The notes: a model not told the origin generated them from the letters alone. Counted from the stretch's first letter, positions 45,435-54,642 are shown. The stretch: 64,000 bases of DNA from Streptomyces sp. NBC_00448 (GCF_036014115.1 NZ_CP107913.1:1426001-1490000), one strand, 5' to 3'. Numbers and translations are program-made.

Positions 45435-46688
45435 ATGACGAGCAGTTCCCCGCCCGCGCAGTGGTCGCCGGCGCAGTGGTCACCCGCCCGGGTCCGCCGG
45501 GCCCACCTGACCATGCGCGCGGCCTTCGCCGTGCACGGCGCGGTGCAGGGCTCGTTCGCCACCCGCATCCCGTGGATCAAGGACCATCTCGGCCTGAGCG
45601 CGGGCACGTTGGGGCTCGCGCTGGTCTGCCCGGCGATCGGCTCGTCGCTGATGATGCCGCTGGCCGGACGGCTGATGCACCGCTACGGTTCGCGCGCGGC
45701 CCTGCGGGTGCTGCTGGGCCTGTGGTGCGCGACGCTCGCGCTGCCCGCGCTCGCGCCGGGGCTGCCCTGGCTGTGCGCGGCGCTGCTCGCGTTCGGGGCG
45801 ACCTCCGGCATGGCCGACGTGGTGATGAACGCGCTCGGCATCGCCGTCGAGGAGCACAAGGGCAAGTCGATCATGTCCGGGCTGCACGGCATGTGGAGCG
45901 CGGGCACGCTGGTCGGGGCCGCGGTGGGTGTCTCGGCGGTGCGCGTTGGCCTGGACGGCCGGGTGCACCTGGCCCTGATGGCGGCCGCGCTGGTGGTAGC
46001 CGCGCTGCTGATCACCTCGGGCACGCCGGATGTGCGCCCGCACGAGGACGAGGCCGCGCCGCCGCGCTTCTCGCTGCCCCCGAAGGCCGCGCTGGTGATC
46101 GGGGCGATCGGGTTCTGCGGGGTGTTCGCGGAGGGCGGCAGTTCCGACTGGTGCGCGGTCTACCTGAAGGAGATCGCGCACGCCTCGCCGGCCGTCGCCG
46201 CGCTGGCGTACACCGCGTTCTCGTGCACGATGGCCGCCTCCCGGCTGGTCGGCGACCTGGTGGTCCGGCGGCTCGGAGCGGTGCGCACGCTGCGGATCGG
46301 CGGGGCCGTCTCCACCCTCGGCGGCCTCCTCGTGGTCCTCGCGCACACCCCGGCGCCGGCGATCATCGGGTTCGCCCTGATCGGGGTGGGCATCTCCACG
46401 ACGGTGCCGCTGTGCTTCGCCGCGGCCGGGCGGCGCGGGCCGGTGCCGAGCCAGGCGATCGCCGGGGTCGCCACGGTGACGTACACCTCCGGGCTGGTCG
46501 CGCCCGCCGCGATCGGGGGGATCGCGGGGGCGAGTTCGCTGACCACGTCCTTCGTGCTGGTCACCGTGCTGACCCTCGGGCTGGTGCTCGGCGCGGGCGT
46601 GGTCCGGCCCACCCCGCGCAAGGAGGTGGCCGCCTCGGGCGTGGCCGCCCCAGCCGCTCCCGCCTCGTCGCCGACCACCGGCCGGTGA
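45435..46688 (+). CDS. MFS transporter
   Basis: The 417-residue protein has about 12 hydrophobic helices, the MFS loop sequence GRLMHRYGSRAALRVLLGLW and FGATSGMADVVMNALGIAVE in the middle. RRLGAVRTLRIGGAVSTLGG marks the second-half repeat. The FATRIPWIKDHLGLS start resembles the FucP/YbjJ-like sugar or drug exporter class. Regulated, by position, through the ROK operator just upstream. The end is Ala/Ser/Pro-rich. Confidence 0.92.
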   Translation: MTSSSPPAQWSPAQWSPARVRRAHLTMRAAFAVHGAVQGSFATRIPWIKDHLGLSAGTLGLALVCPAIGSSLMMPLAGRLMHRYGSRAALRVLLGLWCATLALPALAPGLPWLCAALLAFGATSGMADVVMNALGIAVEEHKGKSIMSGLHGMWSAGTLVGAAVGVSAVRVGLDGRVHLALMAAALVVAALLITSGTPDVRPHEDEAAPPRFSLPPKAALVIGAIGFCGVFAEGGSSDWCAVYLKEIAHASPAVAALAYTAFSCTMAASRLVGDLVVRRLGAVRTLRIGGAVSTLGGLLVVLAHTPAPAIIGFALIGVGISTTVPLCFAAAGRRGPVPSQAIAGVATVTYTSGLVAPAAIGGIAGASSLTTSFVLVTVLTLGLVLGAGVVRPTPRKEVAASGVAAPAAPASSPTTGR

Positions 46689-46880
46689 CCAGGGCGGATG
46701 CACGCCGCCGGCCACTCGCCGGAGGATCGGGCGGGTACGGCCCCCGGGTGGTCCGCCCCGCTCGCCGGGCCGCGCGCCCGGCACCGTAGACCCTCCGGGT
46801 CGCGGACCGTCGGCTCAGGGACGGCGCGTCCGCGGCCCGGAGGTCCCCTCCGATCGCGCGGGCGGCTGCCCGTGGTGGCG

Positions 46881-48140
46881 CTACCGCGAGATCGGGTCGA
46901 GCTGTTCCGGGGACGGGCGCAGCGGCCACAGGTCGCCGCCGGGCGGTGCCTGGAGTTCGGGTACGGCCTCGGCCGCCGCCTGGTCGCCCGCCTCGGCGGC
47001 GGCCCGCACCACGTCGCTCGCCGCGAATCGCTGGAAGTGCAGCTCCGGGTGCGGCCAGGGCGCGCGGCCGGTGGCGGCGGGGAGCAGGTAGCGGACCGCG
47101 TCGAGGATGCCCGCGCCCACGGGGTTGCGGTACGACCACAGGTCGACACCGACCTGCCGGCCGATGTGGGCGAGCCGGGTGAGGGCCACCAGGCAGAAGG
47201 TCGAGTAGTGCCAACTGCGGCTCCTGGCCAGCTCTTCGGGCAGGCTGCCGTCCGCCGCGATCTGCGGGTCGATCCGGGCGGCACGGGCGGCGAGCACCGT
47301 CCGGCGGGCGGAATCCGGCTGTCCGACGGCGAGTTGGAGCGCGGCGAGCTGCATGTCGAAGAACGTGCCGTGGTTGTTGGCGGTGGCCGCCTCCTCGGCC
47401 GCGAAGTCGCCGCCGAGCCAGCGGGTGAAGTCGGCACACCAGGCGTGCACTCCGGCCCGGTCGGCCTCGGTCCAGCCAGGGGCGCCGGCGCCGAGCAGCG
47501 CGATGGCGTCCAGGATCGAGGTGAACTGCTGGGAGAAGTCGATGATGCCGATCGGCCGGCCGTCGGTGCCGCCGGGGATCGCCTGGGCGTGCGCGAGATG
47601 CGGGTTCATCCGGGTGGCGGGGGCGAGGAACCAGGTGCGCAGCAGGTGGGCGGCGTGCTCGGCGTAGTCGGCGCGGCCGGTGTGGTACCAGGCGAGGGCG
47701 AGGGTCTGCACCGCGTCGAACATCGCGCCGCGCCCGCGGTGGTCGGTGATGAGGTCGATCTCGGGGTTGCGCAGCCCGTCCCGCCGCTCGTACGGCAGGC
47801 CGTCGGGGTCGGCGGCGGTACGCGGGCGGCTGGGCCACCAGTACGGGGCCTGGCTGAGGTAGTCGTGCCGGTCGCCGCTGGGCGGGGTCTGCGGCTTGTC
47901 CGTCACCGACCATGGGCCCAGGGCGAGTTGGCGCTCCGCGCGGGCGGTGAGGTGGGCCAGGGCCGCGGTGGTCTCGGGGTCGCCGGAGCGCAGCCGGTCC
48001 CGGGCCTGCCGCAGGCGACTGCCGTCGAGCACCACGGTCGGCGGCGCCGCTTCCTCTGCTACGGCCGTCCGTAGGGCGCCCGCCGCGCTCCGTACGACCG
48101 CATCCGCGCCTGCCTCCGTCTCCGGACGTTCCCGCACCAC
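46881..48140 (-). CDS. Alginate lyase family protein, no signal peptide
   Basis: The 419-residue protein starts at a GTG behind GGAGGGG. It has an alpha/alpha-toroid layout with the family signature LSQAPYWWPSR, LITDHRGRGAMFDAVQTLAL and ATANNHGTFFDMQLAALQLA. NNHGT and the following Phe-Asp are hallmark residues of PF05426 polysaccharide lyases. SRSWHYSTFCLVALTRLAHI completes the pattern. Unlike most of the family it lacks an export signal, so it may act on imported oligosaccharides or be mis-started. It converges on the MFS gene across 190 bp. Confidence 0.85.
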   Translation of the reverse strand: MVRERPETEAGADAVVRSAAGALRTAVAEEAAPPTVVLDGSRLRQARDRLRSGDPETTAALAHLTARAERQLALGPWSVTDKPQTPPSGDRHDYLSQAPYWWPSRPRTAADPDGLPYERRDGLRNPEIDLITDHRGRGAMFDAVQTLALAWYHTGRADYAEHAAHLLRTWFLAPATRMNPHLAHAQAIPGGTDGRPIGIIDFSQQFTSILDAIALLGAGAPGWTEADRAGVHAWCADFTRWLGGDFAAEEAATANNHGTFFDMQLAALQLAVGQPDSARRTVLAARAARIDPQIAADGSLPEELARSRSWHYSTFCLVALTRLAHIGRQVGVDLWSYRNPVGAGILDAVRYLLPAATGRAPWPHPELHFQRFAASDVVRAAAEAGDQAAAEAVPELQAPPGGDLWPLRPSPEQLDPISR

Positions 48141-48366
48141 GACCCCTCCAATTCACGTAGATGAACCCAGTTCATCAATGCGATCGCTGGATCGTATGAG
48201 GGCAGGCCGCTCCGAGGCAATGGGGAGCAGGCGATACGGGCTTGCAGTACAGGGATGCGGCGGGTCACGGTCCACCCCAGGGGACCACCCGGTGGGCGCT
48301 TGCCCGCAGGGCGCCCCGCGCCCTTGCGGCATCCCACCGCGGCCGCAAGAGAGCGCGGCGAGGAAG

Positions 48367-48409
48367 CGGTCCGGCGGGTGCGCACGGGGGAATCGAACCC
48401 GCCGGACCG
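48367..48409 (-). terminator. Inverted repeat, probable terminator, with tRNA-like T-loop sequence
   Basis: CGGTCCGGCGGGT (48367-48379) and its perfect complement (48397-48409) form a 13-bp stem with a 17-base loop. On the minus strand the arm runs into GGTTCGATTCCCCCG, which looks like a tRNA T-arm, but no acceptor partner lies 70-75 bases away. It sits 122 bp downstream of the XRE gene. The remainder of the 390-bp gap (48141-48530) contains nothing else recognised. Confidence 0.55.
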
Positions 48410-48530
48410 TGTCTCCACGTTAGCGCGCCCTTACGGAACGTCGAAGGCGCGAGTCGGACAAATGCAGTCGCGCGAACACGCCATGGCACAGGCTCGCGCC
48501 ATCTCCCGGGCCACACAAGGGAGTTGGCGG

Positions 48531-49373
48531 TCAGCTCACGGAGAGGTCCTGCAGGCCGACCACCCGCAGCAGTTGGAGCCGTTCGTACGACTCGGAGCCG
48601 GGCCGGGCGGTGAACACCACCAGCCGCTGGTCCCCTTCGGAACTCAGCAGCACCTCGCAGTCGAGCGTCAACTCCCCCACCACCGGGTGCCGGAAGCGCT
48701 TCACGTCCGAACGCCGCACCGCCACCTCGTGGTCGGTCCACAGGCGGGCGAACAGCGGGCTGGCGGCGCGGAGGTCGGCGACCAGCGCGGCCGGGCGCGG
48801 GTCCTTCGGCCGGGCCGCGACGACCGCGCGCAACTGCGCCACATGGCTCCTGGCCACCCGCTCGAAGTCCTCCGCCGGCAGCGCCGCTCGGCCCTCGGGG
48901 TCGGTGAACATCCGCCGCACGATGTTGCGCATCGCCGGCGGCCGGGCGGACACGTCGCCGTGCAGCGCGGCGGCCATCGCGTTCTGCGCGAGCACGTCGC
49001 CGATGTCGCTGAGCACCTGTGCGGGCGTGTCGTGCAGCCGGTCCAGGATCAGCAGCAGCCCGGGGCGCACATGCCGGCCGCCGCCCGGCTCGCGCGGCGG
49101 CACCTCGCCGGCCAGGTGGAAGAGGTGGTCGTGCTCGTCGGCCGTCAGCCGCAGCGCACGGGCGAGCGCGGCGAGCATCTGCCGGGACGGCCGCGGGCCG
49201 CGGGCCTGCTCCAGCCGGGCGTAGTAGTCCGCGGACATGCCCGCGAGCTGTGCCACCTCCTCCCGGCGCAGTCCGGGCGTCCGGCGGCGGGGGCTCCCGG
49301 CCAGGCCCACGTCCGCGGGTCCGAGGCGGCCACGGCAGCGGCGCAGGAAGTCGGCGAGTTCTGGTCGGTCCAC
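48531..49373 (-). CDS. XRE-family regulator with MmyB-type ligand domain
   Basis: The GTG start gives VDRPELADFLRRCRGRLGPA. The 280-residue protein has an N-terminal helix-turn-helix (RRTPGLRREEVAQLAGMSAD, YYARLEQARGPRPS) and a C-terminal MmyB-like domain (VLAQNAMAAALHGD, NIVRRMFTDPEGR, LWTDHEVAVRRSDVKRFRHP, GELTLDCEVL). MmyB-type regulators bind a fatty-acid-like ligand and usually control an adjacent dehydrogenase, here the divergent oxidoreductase at 49562. Confidence 0.93.
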   Translation of the reverse strand: MDRPELADFLRRCRGRLGPADVGLAGSPRRRTPGLRREEVAQLAGMSADYYARLEQARGPRPSRQMLAALARALRLTADEHDHLFHLAGEVPPREPGGGRHVRPGLLLILDRLHDTPAQVLSDIGDVLAQNAMAAALHGDVSARPPAMRNIVRRMFTDPEGRAALPAEDFERVARSHVAQLRAVVAARPKDPRPAALVADLRAASPLFARLWTDHEVAVRRSDVKRFRHPVVGELTLDCEVLLSSEGDQRLVVFTARPGSESYERLQLLRVVGLQDLSVS

Positions 49374-49561
49374 GCCTCCAGCATGCGGCGGCCGCGCGGG
49401 GCTATCCAGGGAGTGCTGCTCCCTGGATCGGCAGGTCTCTCCCGCCCGGCGCCGGTCGGCCGCACGGTGGGAACCGCACCCCGACGGACAGGGGCGGCCG
49501 GACGCGGACTGCCGGCCGCCGTTCGGCGGACCGTACAACGGACACTTCCGAGGAGCACGTC

Positions 49562-50422
49562 ATGAGAATTCTGGTCACCGGAGCCACCGGCCAGGTCGGC
49601 CGCAGGTTCGTCCCCCGGCTGATGCAGCAGGCCGGGCGCGGCGGCGACACCGTACGGCTGCTGGTGCGGGACGAGGCGCGGGCCGAGCCGCTCACCCGGC
49701 TCGGCGCGGAGGCCGTGGCCGGCGAGCTGCGCGACGGCGCCGACGTGCGCAAGGCCGTCGACGGTGTCGACGCGGTGGTGAACATCGCGGCCTCCTTCCG
49801 CGGTGTGCCCGACGAGGAGGCGTGGGCGGTCAACCGCGACGCCGCACTCGACCTCGGCCGGGCCGCGGTGGAGGCGGGCGTGCACCGCTTCGTGCAGGTC
49901 AGCACCAACCTGGTGTACGGCGCCGGGCGCGGCCGCCCCGCCGTCGAGGACGACCAGCCGCTGTCCGGCGGCCGGCATACGGGCGCCGCCTACCCCGACT
50001 CCAAGTGGGCGGCCGAGACCGGGCTGCTCGCCCTGGACGGTCTCGACGTGCGGATCGGCCGGCTCGCTTTCGTCTACGGCGAGGGCGACCCGCACCTCGC
50101 ACAGGTCGTGCGGTGGGCCGAGGAGTGGGCCGGGCACCAGCGGCTGCAGATGGTCCACCACGCCGATGTCGGCCAGGGTCTGCTGCGCCTGCTGTACGCC
50201 GCCGGCCTGGCCGGCCGGACCTACAACATCGCCGACGACGCGCCGGTCAGCAGCGTCGAACTGTTCTGGCTCAACGGCGTCGAGCCGCCCGCCGAGGCCG
50301 CCGGCCGCCAGGTCGAGGACCCCTGGGACGGCATCGTCTCCACCGCCCGCATCCGCGACGAGCTGGGCTTCCGCCCGATCCACCCCTCGGTCTGGACCGC
50401 GCGCGACGCGGGCGCGCTGTAG
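49562..50422 (+). CDS. NAD(P)-dependent epimerase/reductase
   Basis: The ATG is preceded by GAGGAG. The 286-residue Rossmann protein has MRILVTGATGQVGRRFVPRL for cofactor binding, VDAVVNIAASFRGVPDE, VQVSTNLVYGAG and AAYPDSKWAAETGLLALDG with the Tyr-x-x-x-Lys pair (Y...K in YPDSK). That is the extended-SDR class. Substrate unknown. Divergent from the MmyB-type regulator, which probably represses it. Confidence 0.9.
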   Translation: MRILVTGATGQVGRRFVPRLMQQAGRGGDTVRLLVRDEARAEPLTRLGAEAVAGELRDGADVRKAVDGVDAVVNIAASFRGVPDEEAWAVNRDAALDLGRAAVEAGVHRFVQVSTNLVYGAGRGRPAVEDDQPLSGGRHTGAAYPDSKWAAETGLLALDGLDVRIGRLAFVYGEGDPHLAQVVRWAEEWAGHQRLQMVHHADVGQGLLRLLYAAGLAGRTYNIADDAPVSSVELFWLNGVEPPAEAAGRQVEDPWDGIVSTARIRDELGFRPIHPSVWTARDAGAL

Positions 50423-50425
50423 CGG

Positions 50426-50887
50426 TCAGCGCGGCGGCCCGAGGATGATCTGGCCGTACCGGTCGGCCGCCTCGGCCATGACGTCCTGGGAGATCTCGTA
50501 GCCCTCGGGGCGGGGGGTCGACTTGTCGCGTCCGGCGTGGCGGAACATGCCTTCGATGCCGCCGGGTGTGCAGATCATCAGCAGGTCGGCGGTGTCGGAG
50601 GTGATCCGGTAACCGTGCGGGACGTTGCGCGGCAGGAAGACGATGCCGCCCTCGGCCAGCTCCCGCTCCTCGTCGTCGCACCACACCAGCGCCGTGCCCT
50701 TGACCAGCATGAAGACCTCGTCCTCACGCGTGTGCAGGTGGTACGGCGGCGCTTCGCCCTTGCGGACGGAGAAGCGTCCCACGGTCAGTTGCCCGGCGGT
50801 GGCCGCGCTGTCGAGGAGCACGGCGAACTCACCGCCGTCGAGCCATTCGAGCTTCTGCTGCTGTTCGGGCTGTGCCAGGTAGGCCAT
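50426..50887 (-). CDS. Cupin-domain protein
   Basis: The 153-residue protein has the first cupin motif PPYHLHTREDEVFMLVKGTA, with two His and a Glu as metal ligands, and the second PRNVPHGYRI with the last His. WCDDEERELAEGGIVFLP lies between. It may be a small dioxygenase or isomerase. It is encoded tail-to-tail with the oxidoreductase, three bases apart. A GTG two codons upstream could also start it. Confidence 0.9.
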   Translation of the reverse strand: MAYLAQPEQQQKLEWLDGGEFAVLLDSAATAGQLTVGRFSVRKGEAPPYHLHTREDEVFMLVKGTALVWCDDEERELAEGGIVFLPRNVPHGYRITSDTADLLMICTPGGIEGMFRHAGRDKSTPRPEGYEISQDVMAEAADRYGQIILGPPR

Positions 50888-51122
50888 GGTCACGGCGGTG
50901 TCCGTTCTGCGCCGTCGAGGGCGCGGTCGGCGGGCGCGGCCGGCGCGGCCGGGCCGTTTCCTTCCCGTCGTCGAGCATGCCCTCGGCACCGCCGCGACCG
51001 CCATACGTGGCAGGCGGAGCCGGGCGGCGCGCCTCCCGTGCACCGCCGGTCCGGTCCGCCGTCACGGCGACATCGCCGCGCGGCGCGGGAGGCGGCGGCG
51101 GGGTGGTGCGGAAGCTGGGGGG

Positions 51123-51950
51123 ATGACGACGACGGCACAGTGGACGGCGCCGGGGGACGTGGCGGATGTGGTGGCGCGGATGCGGGCGCTCGCGGCGGGG
51201 CTCCCGCCGGCGGACGGGGTGGCGGTGTTCAACCGGGTCTACCTGGCGGTCACCGAGGAGGTAACCCGGGGGCTCGCCGGCGGGCGGTTCTCGGACGGGC
51301 CCGAGGCGGCGGAGCTGGCCGTGCTCTTCGCCGGGCGGTACCTGGCGGCGGTCGAGGCCGGGGAAGCGGCGGGTGGCGCGGCCGGAGGCGGAAGGCACCG
51401 CGCCGCCGACGACAGGGGCGCGCCCGCCTGCTGGCGGCCCCTGCTGCGGGCGCGGGCCGACGAGACCGTCCACCCGCTCCAGTTCGCCCTCGCGGGGATC
51501 ACCGCCCACGTGGGCCACGACCTCCCGCTCGCGGTGGTCGACACCTGCCGGGCCACCGGCCGGGTGCCCGCCGAGGTCGCCGCCGACTACGCCGAGGTCG
51601 GCGGCGTGCTCACCGCCATCGAGGTCCGGGTCAGGGAGGAGCTGATGCCCGGCCCCGACCTGCTGGAGCGCCTCGACCCGCTCACGCACGCCGTCGCGTC
51701 GTGGTCCCTGGCCCGCGCGCGGGACGGCGCGTGGGCCACGGCCCGCCTGCTGTGGGCGATCCGCGACCGGCAGGAGGCGTACGAGGACTGCGTACGGAGC
51801 CTGGAGTCGTCCGTCGGCCTGATGGCCCACGCCCTGCTCGCCCCGTTCCCGGCCCACCGCGCACGCCTCCCGCAGGCACCGCCCGCGGCGACCACACCGG
51901 CGGCTCGTCCGGTCCCGTCGGCTCCGCCGCCCGCGTCAGTCCTCCGGTAG
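51123..51950 (+). CDS. DUF5995 family protein
   Basis: The 275-residue protein reads ADGVAVFNRVYLAVTEEVTR and AVLFAGRYLAAVEAG early, then PLQFALAGITAHVGHDLPLA with conserved His residues and LWAIRDRQEAYEDCVRSLE near the end. This is the layout of the actinobacterial DUF5995 family, all-helical and of unknown function. The His/Asp pattern suggests a metal site. A Pro/Ala tail of 30 residues overlaps the convergent davB end by 15 bp. The 235-bp gap upstream is shared with the cupin gene. Confidence 0.85.
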   Translation: MTTTAQWTAPGDVADVVARMRALAAGLPPADGVAVFNRVYLAVTEEVTRGLAGGRFSDGPEAAELAVLFAGRYLAAVEAGEAAGGAAGGGRHRAADDRGAPACWRPLLRARADETVHPLQFALAGITAHVGHDLPLAVVDTCRATGRVPAEVAADYAEVGGVLTAIEVRVREELMPGPDLLERLDPLTHAVASWSLARARDGAWATARLLWAIRDRQEAYEDCVRSLESSVGLMAHALLAPFPAHRARLPQAPPAATTPAARPVPSAPPPASVLR

Positions 51951-53654
51951 CAGCACCGGCGCGATCTCGTCGTAGCGGTCGCCGGGGCCCGGGTTGAGCG
52001 GGTCGGTGGCGCCGCCGAGGTGGTGCATGACGCCCCACACCGCGTTGAGCGCGGTCTGCACCGCGCCCTCGGCCCATCCGGCGGTCCAGGACACGTCGTC
52101 CCCGGCGAGGAAGATGCCGCGCTGGTCGGCGGGGAGCAGATCCTGCACGAAGTGCGTGAACAGCCGCCGCTGGTAGCGGTAGTGGCCGGGCAGGTTGGCC
52201 TTGAACGCGCCCATGAAGTACGGCTCGTCCTCCCACGAGACGGTGACGGGGTTGCCGATGACGTGCTTCCTGATGTCGACCCCGGGATAGATCTCGCCGA
52301 GCGACTTGAGCATGACCTCCATCCGCTCGTGCGCGCTCAGCGGCAGCCACTTCGAGCTGTCGTCGCACCAGGTGTACGACAGGCAGATCACCGCCGGCCG
52401 GTCCGGCCCGTCGTCCAGCAGGTAGGTGCCGCGGGTCATCCGGTCGGTGAGCGTCATCGACATCGTGTCGCGGCCGGTGCGCGGGTCCCGGTCGAGCCAG
52501 AACGGCCGGTCGACGGGCACGAAGAGCTTGCTGGACTCCATGTAGTGGGTGCGCTCGATCGCGGTCCAGTGGTCGATCGGGAAGAGCGAGTCGTCGCAGG
52601 CGATCTTCGACAGCAGCATCCAGCTCTGCGCGGTGAACACCGCGGCGCGGTAGCTGCGGATGTCGCCGGTCGCGTCGGTGACGGTGATCCGGTTGCCCGC
52701 GGTGCGGTGCAGTCCGGTGACCGCCGGGCGCGGGGTGCCGCCGTGCAGGGAGCGCAGCGAGGTGCCGCGCGGCCAGTGCAGCAGCTTGTCCGGCTCGCGT
52801 TCCCACAGCCGCAGCGGGAGTTGCCGGCTGCCGCCGACGATGCTGTGGTGGTCGTCGTCCGCGCCGGTGTAGACGACCCGCAGGATCTCCAGGATCGAGT
52901 TGGGGAAGTCGGTGTCCCAGCCGCCGGTGCCGAAGCCGACCTGGCCGAAGATCTCCCGGTGCCGGAACGACGCGAACGCCGGTGCGGCGCACAGGAATCC
53001 GTAGAAGGTCTGGTTGTCCAGCCGCTCGACCAGCGCGGACCAGATCTCCCTGATCCGCGGCACGTCCCTGGTGCGCAGCGCCTGCTGCATCGCGGAGAAG
53101 TCCGCGCCCTCCTCCAGGCAGGCGTTCCAGGCGCGCATCACCTGGTGGTAGACCTCGGGCAGGTCGTCGACCGACGTGGCGTAGTGCGACTGCCCCTTGA
53201 GGTCGACGACCGTCGAAGGGGTGCAGGGCGCCAGCGGGTTGGGGAACGGCTTGGTGGTCAGCCCCACCAGGTCGATGTAGTGGCGCAGCGCGGTGGACGA
53301 CGGCGGGAAGCGCATCGCGCCCATCTCCGCGGTCAGCGCGCCGTCCTCGCCGACGGCGCCGAACCCGTCGAAGGCGACGGTGCGCAGCCGGCCGCCGATC
53401 TCGTCGGCCTCGTAGAGCACCGGCCGCAGGCCCATCCGCATCAGCTCGTAGGCGGTCACGAGGCCGGACAGGCCGCCGCCGATCACGGCGACCTCGGTGC
53501 CGTGGGCGGCCGGCGGCACCGCGCCGCGCCCGGCGGGGTGCGCGAGGAAGTCGTCGTAGGGGAAGGGGAAGTCGGGGCCGAACATCGTGATGGGCGGTTC
53601 GGCCTGGGCCCGGACGTGCCCTTCGTCGTGGATGGCGGTGGGCACGGACGTCAT
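51936..53654 (-). CDS. davB: L-lysine 2-monooxygenase-like flavin amine oxidase
   Basis: The 572-residue FAD enzyme reads PPITMFGPDFPFPYDDFLAH at its N-terminus, VAVIGGGLSGLVTAYELMRM for dinucleotide binding and EADEIGGRLRT. FGQVGFGTGGWDTDFPNSIL, LTDRMTRGTYLLDDG and GDDVSWTAGWAEGAVQTALN follow, a run of motifs that matches Pseudomonas lysine 2-monooxygenase DavB closely in my memory. It would decarboxylate and oxygenate L-lysine to 5-aminovaleramide. Its ATG overlaps the davA-like stop as ATGA, and that partner is the amidase expected next. Tryptophan 2-monooxygenase or another amino-acid oxidase is the main alternative. Confidence 0.88.
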   Translation of the reverse strand: MTSVPTAIHDEGHVRAQAEPPITMFGPDFPFPYDDFLAHPAGRGAVPPAAHGTEVAVIGGGLSGLVTAYELMRMGLRPVLYEADEIGGRLRTVAFDGFGAVGEDGALTAEMGAMRFPPSSTALRHYIDLVGLTTKPFPNPLAPCTPSTVVDLKGQSHYATSVDDLPEVYHQVMRAWNACLEEGADFSAMQQALRTRDVPRIREIWSALVERLDNQTFYGFLCAAPAFASFRHREIFGQVGFGTGGWDTDFPNSILEILRVVYTGADDDHHSIVGGSRQLPLRLWEREPDKLLHWPRGTSLRSLHGGTPRPAVTGLHRTAGNRITVTDATGDIRSYRAAVFTAQSWMLLSKIACDDSLFPIDHWTAIERTHYMESSKLFVPVDRPFWLDRDPRTGRDTMSMTLTDRMTRGTYLLDDGPDRPAVICLSYTWCDDSSKWLPLSAHERMEVMLKSLGEIYPGVDIRKHVIGNPVTVSWEDEPYFMGAFKANLPGHYRYQRRLFTHFVQDLLPADQRGIFLAGDDVSWTAGWAEGAVQTALNAVWGVMHHLGGATDPLNPGPGDRYDEIAPVLLPED

Positions 53655-54469
53655 GGGGCGGTTCTCCTGGCGGCGAGCGAGCCGTACAGCTCGGGGCGGC
53701 GGTCGGTCAGGTACGGGTTCTGCTCGCGGGTGGCGCGCAGCAGCTCCATGTCGGCGTCGGCGACGAGGAGTTCGGGTCCGGCGCCGGCCCGGGCACGCAC
53801 CGCGCCGTCCGGCCCGGCCAGGCAGCTTCCGCCGGCGAAGTCGTACTCGCCTTCCGGGCCGCAGCGGTTGGCGTACGCGATGTGCAGGCCGTTCTCGAAC
53901 GCGCGGGCCGGCAGCAGCGTTTCGGCGACGAACTCGTACGGGCGCATCAACGCGGTGGGTACGGCGAGCAGTTCGGTGCCGGCCAGGGCGTGCGCGCGTA
54001 CCGCTTCGGGGAACTCGACGTCGTAGCAGATCAGCAGGCCGATCCGGACGCCGTCCAGGGTGGCCTGGACCAGCGGGCGGTCGCCGGGGGTGAACACGGA
54101 GCGCTCGTAGTCGCCGAAGAGGTGGGTCTTGCGGTAGTCGGCCAGCGCGGTGCCGTCGGGGCCGGTGAGCCGGGCGGCGTTGTAGACGTGCGCGCCGTCC
54201 CGCTCGGGGTAGCCGTGCACGATGGCGATGGCGTGCCGTGCGGCGATGCCGGCGATGTGCTGGGCCGCGGCCCCGCCGGCCGGCTCGGCCGCTTCGGCGA
54301 CCGCGTCCCCGAGGGCGTAGCCGGTCAGGAACATCTCCCCCGTCACCAGCAGCCGTGCGCCGCGTCCGGCCGCCTCGGCGGCGGCCGTCTCCAGCGCCGC
54401 GAGGCTCGCCGCGGTGCTCGCGGGCAGCCCGCCGGGCCCTTGCAGCAGCCCTGTCCGCAACGCTTCCAC
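53651..54469 (-). CDS. davA: 5-aminovaleramidase-like carbon-nitrogen hydrolase
   Basis: The 272-residue nitrilase-superfamily protein has the catalytic triad E45 (LLVTGEMFLTGY), K114 (DYRKTHLFGDYE) and C148 (LLICYDVEFPE), with NRCGPEGEYDFAGGS after it. It is upstream of and coupled to davB, as in the Pseudomonas lysine pathway, where DavA hydrolyses 5-aminovaleramide to 5-aminovalerate. The gene order, davA first, and the exact amide are inferences. Confidence 0.85.
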   Translation of the reverse strand: MEALRTGLLQGPGGLPASTAASLAALETAAAEAAGRGARLLVTGEMFLTGYALGDAVAEAAEPAGGAAAQHIAGIAARHAIAIVHGYPERDGAHVYNAARLTGPDGTALADYRKTHLFGDYERSVFTPGDRPLVQATLDGVRIGLLICYDVEFPEAVRAHALAGTELLAVPTALMRPYEFVAETLLPARAFENGLHIAYANRCGPEGEYDFAGGSCLAGPDGAVRARAGAGPELLVADADMELLRATREQNPYLTDRRPELYGSLAARRTAP

Positions 54470-54529
54470 GGTTCCCCGCTTCCTGGTGACCGATCCGGTC
54501 CGCAGCGGCTTTTCCGCAGCTCAACCGGT

Positions 54530-54615
54530 CCCCTCAGGACGCTACGTGCCCTCCCGCGGGAGCGACAAGACGCGAACATTGCGCCTGTGGCCCCGATCCG
54601 TTGCGTCCTGAGGGG
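54530..54615. promoter_or_regulatory. Long-range inverted repeat upstream of davA
   Basis: CCCCTCAGGACGC (54530-54542) and its perfect complement (54603-54615) flank 60 bases that contain a 12-bp palindrome CTCCCGCGGGAG (54551-54562). A direct repeat GATCCGTTGCG occurs at about 54596 and 54626. The cluster of symmetric sites lies 60-145 bp upstream of davA and may be a regulator-binding region. Confidence 0.5.
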
Positions 54616-54642
54616 CGGAAACGGCGATCCGTTGCGCGACGC

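Noticed and set aside
48385..48440. tRNA-like sequence on the minus strand (GGTTCGATTCCCCCG followed by a possible acceptor)
   Set aside because: No matching 5' acceptor strand lies 70-75 bases upstream and no anticodon arm with a 7-base loop could be built. The T-arm-like sequence is part of a perfect 13-bp inverted repeat, so a terminator is the better reading.
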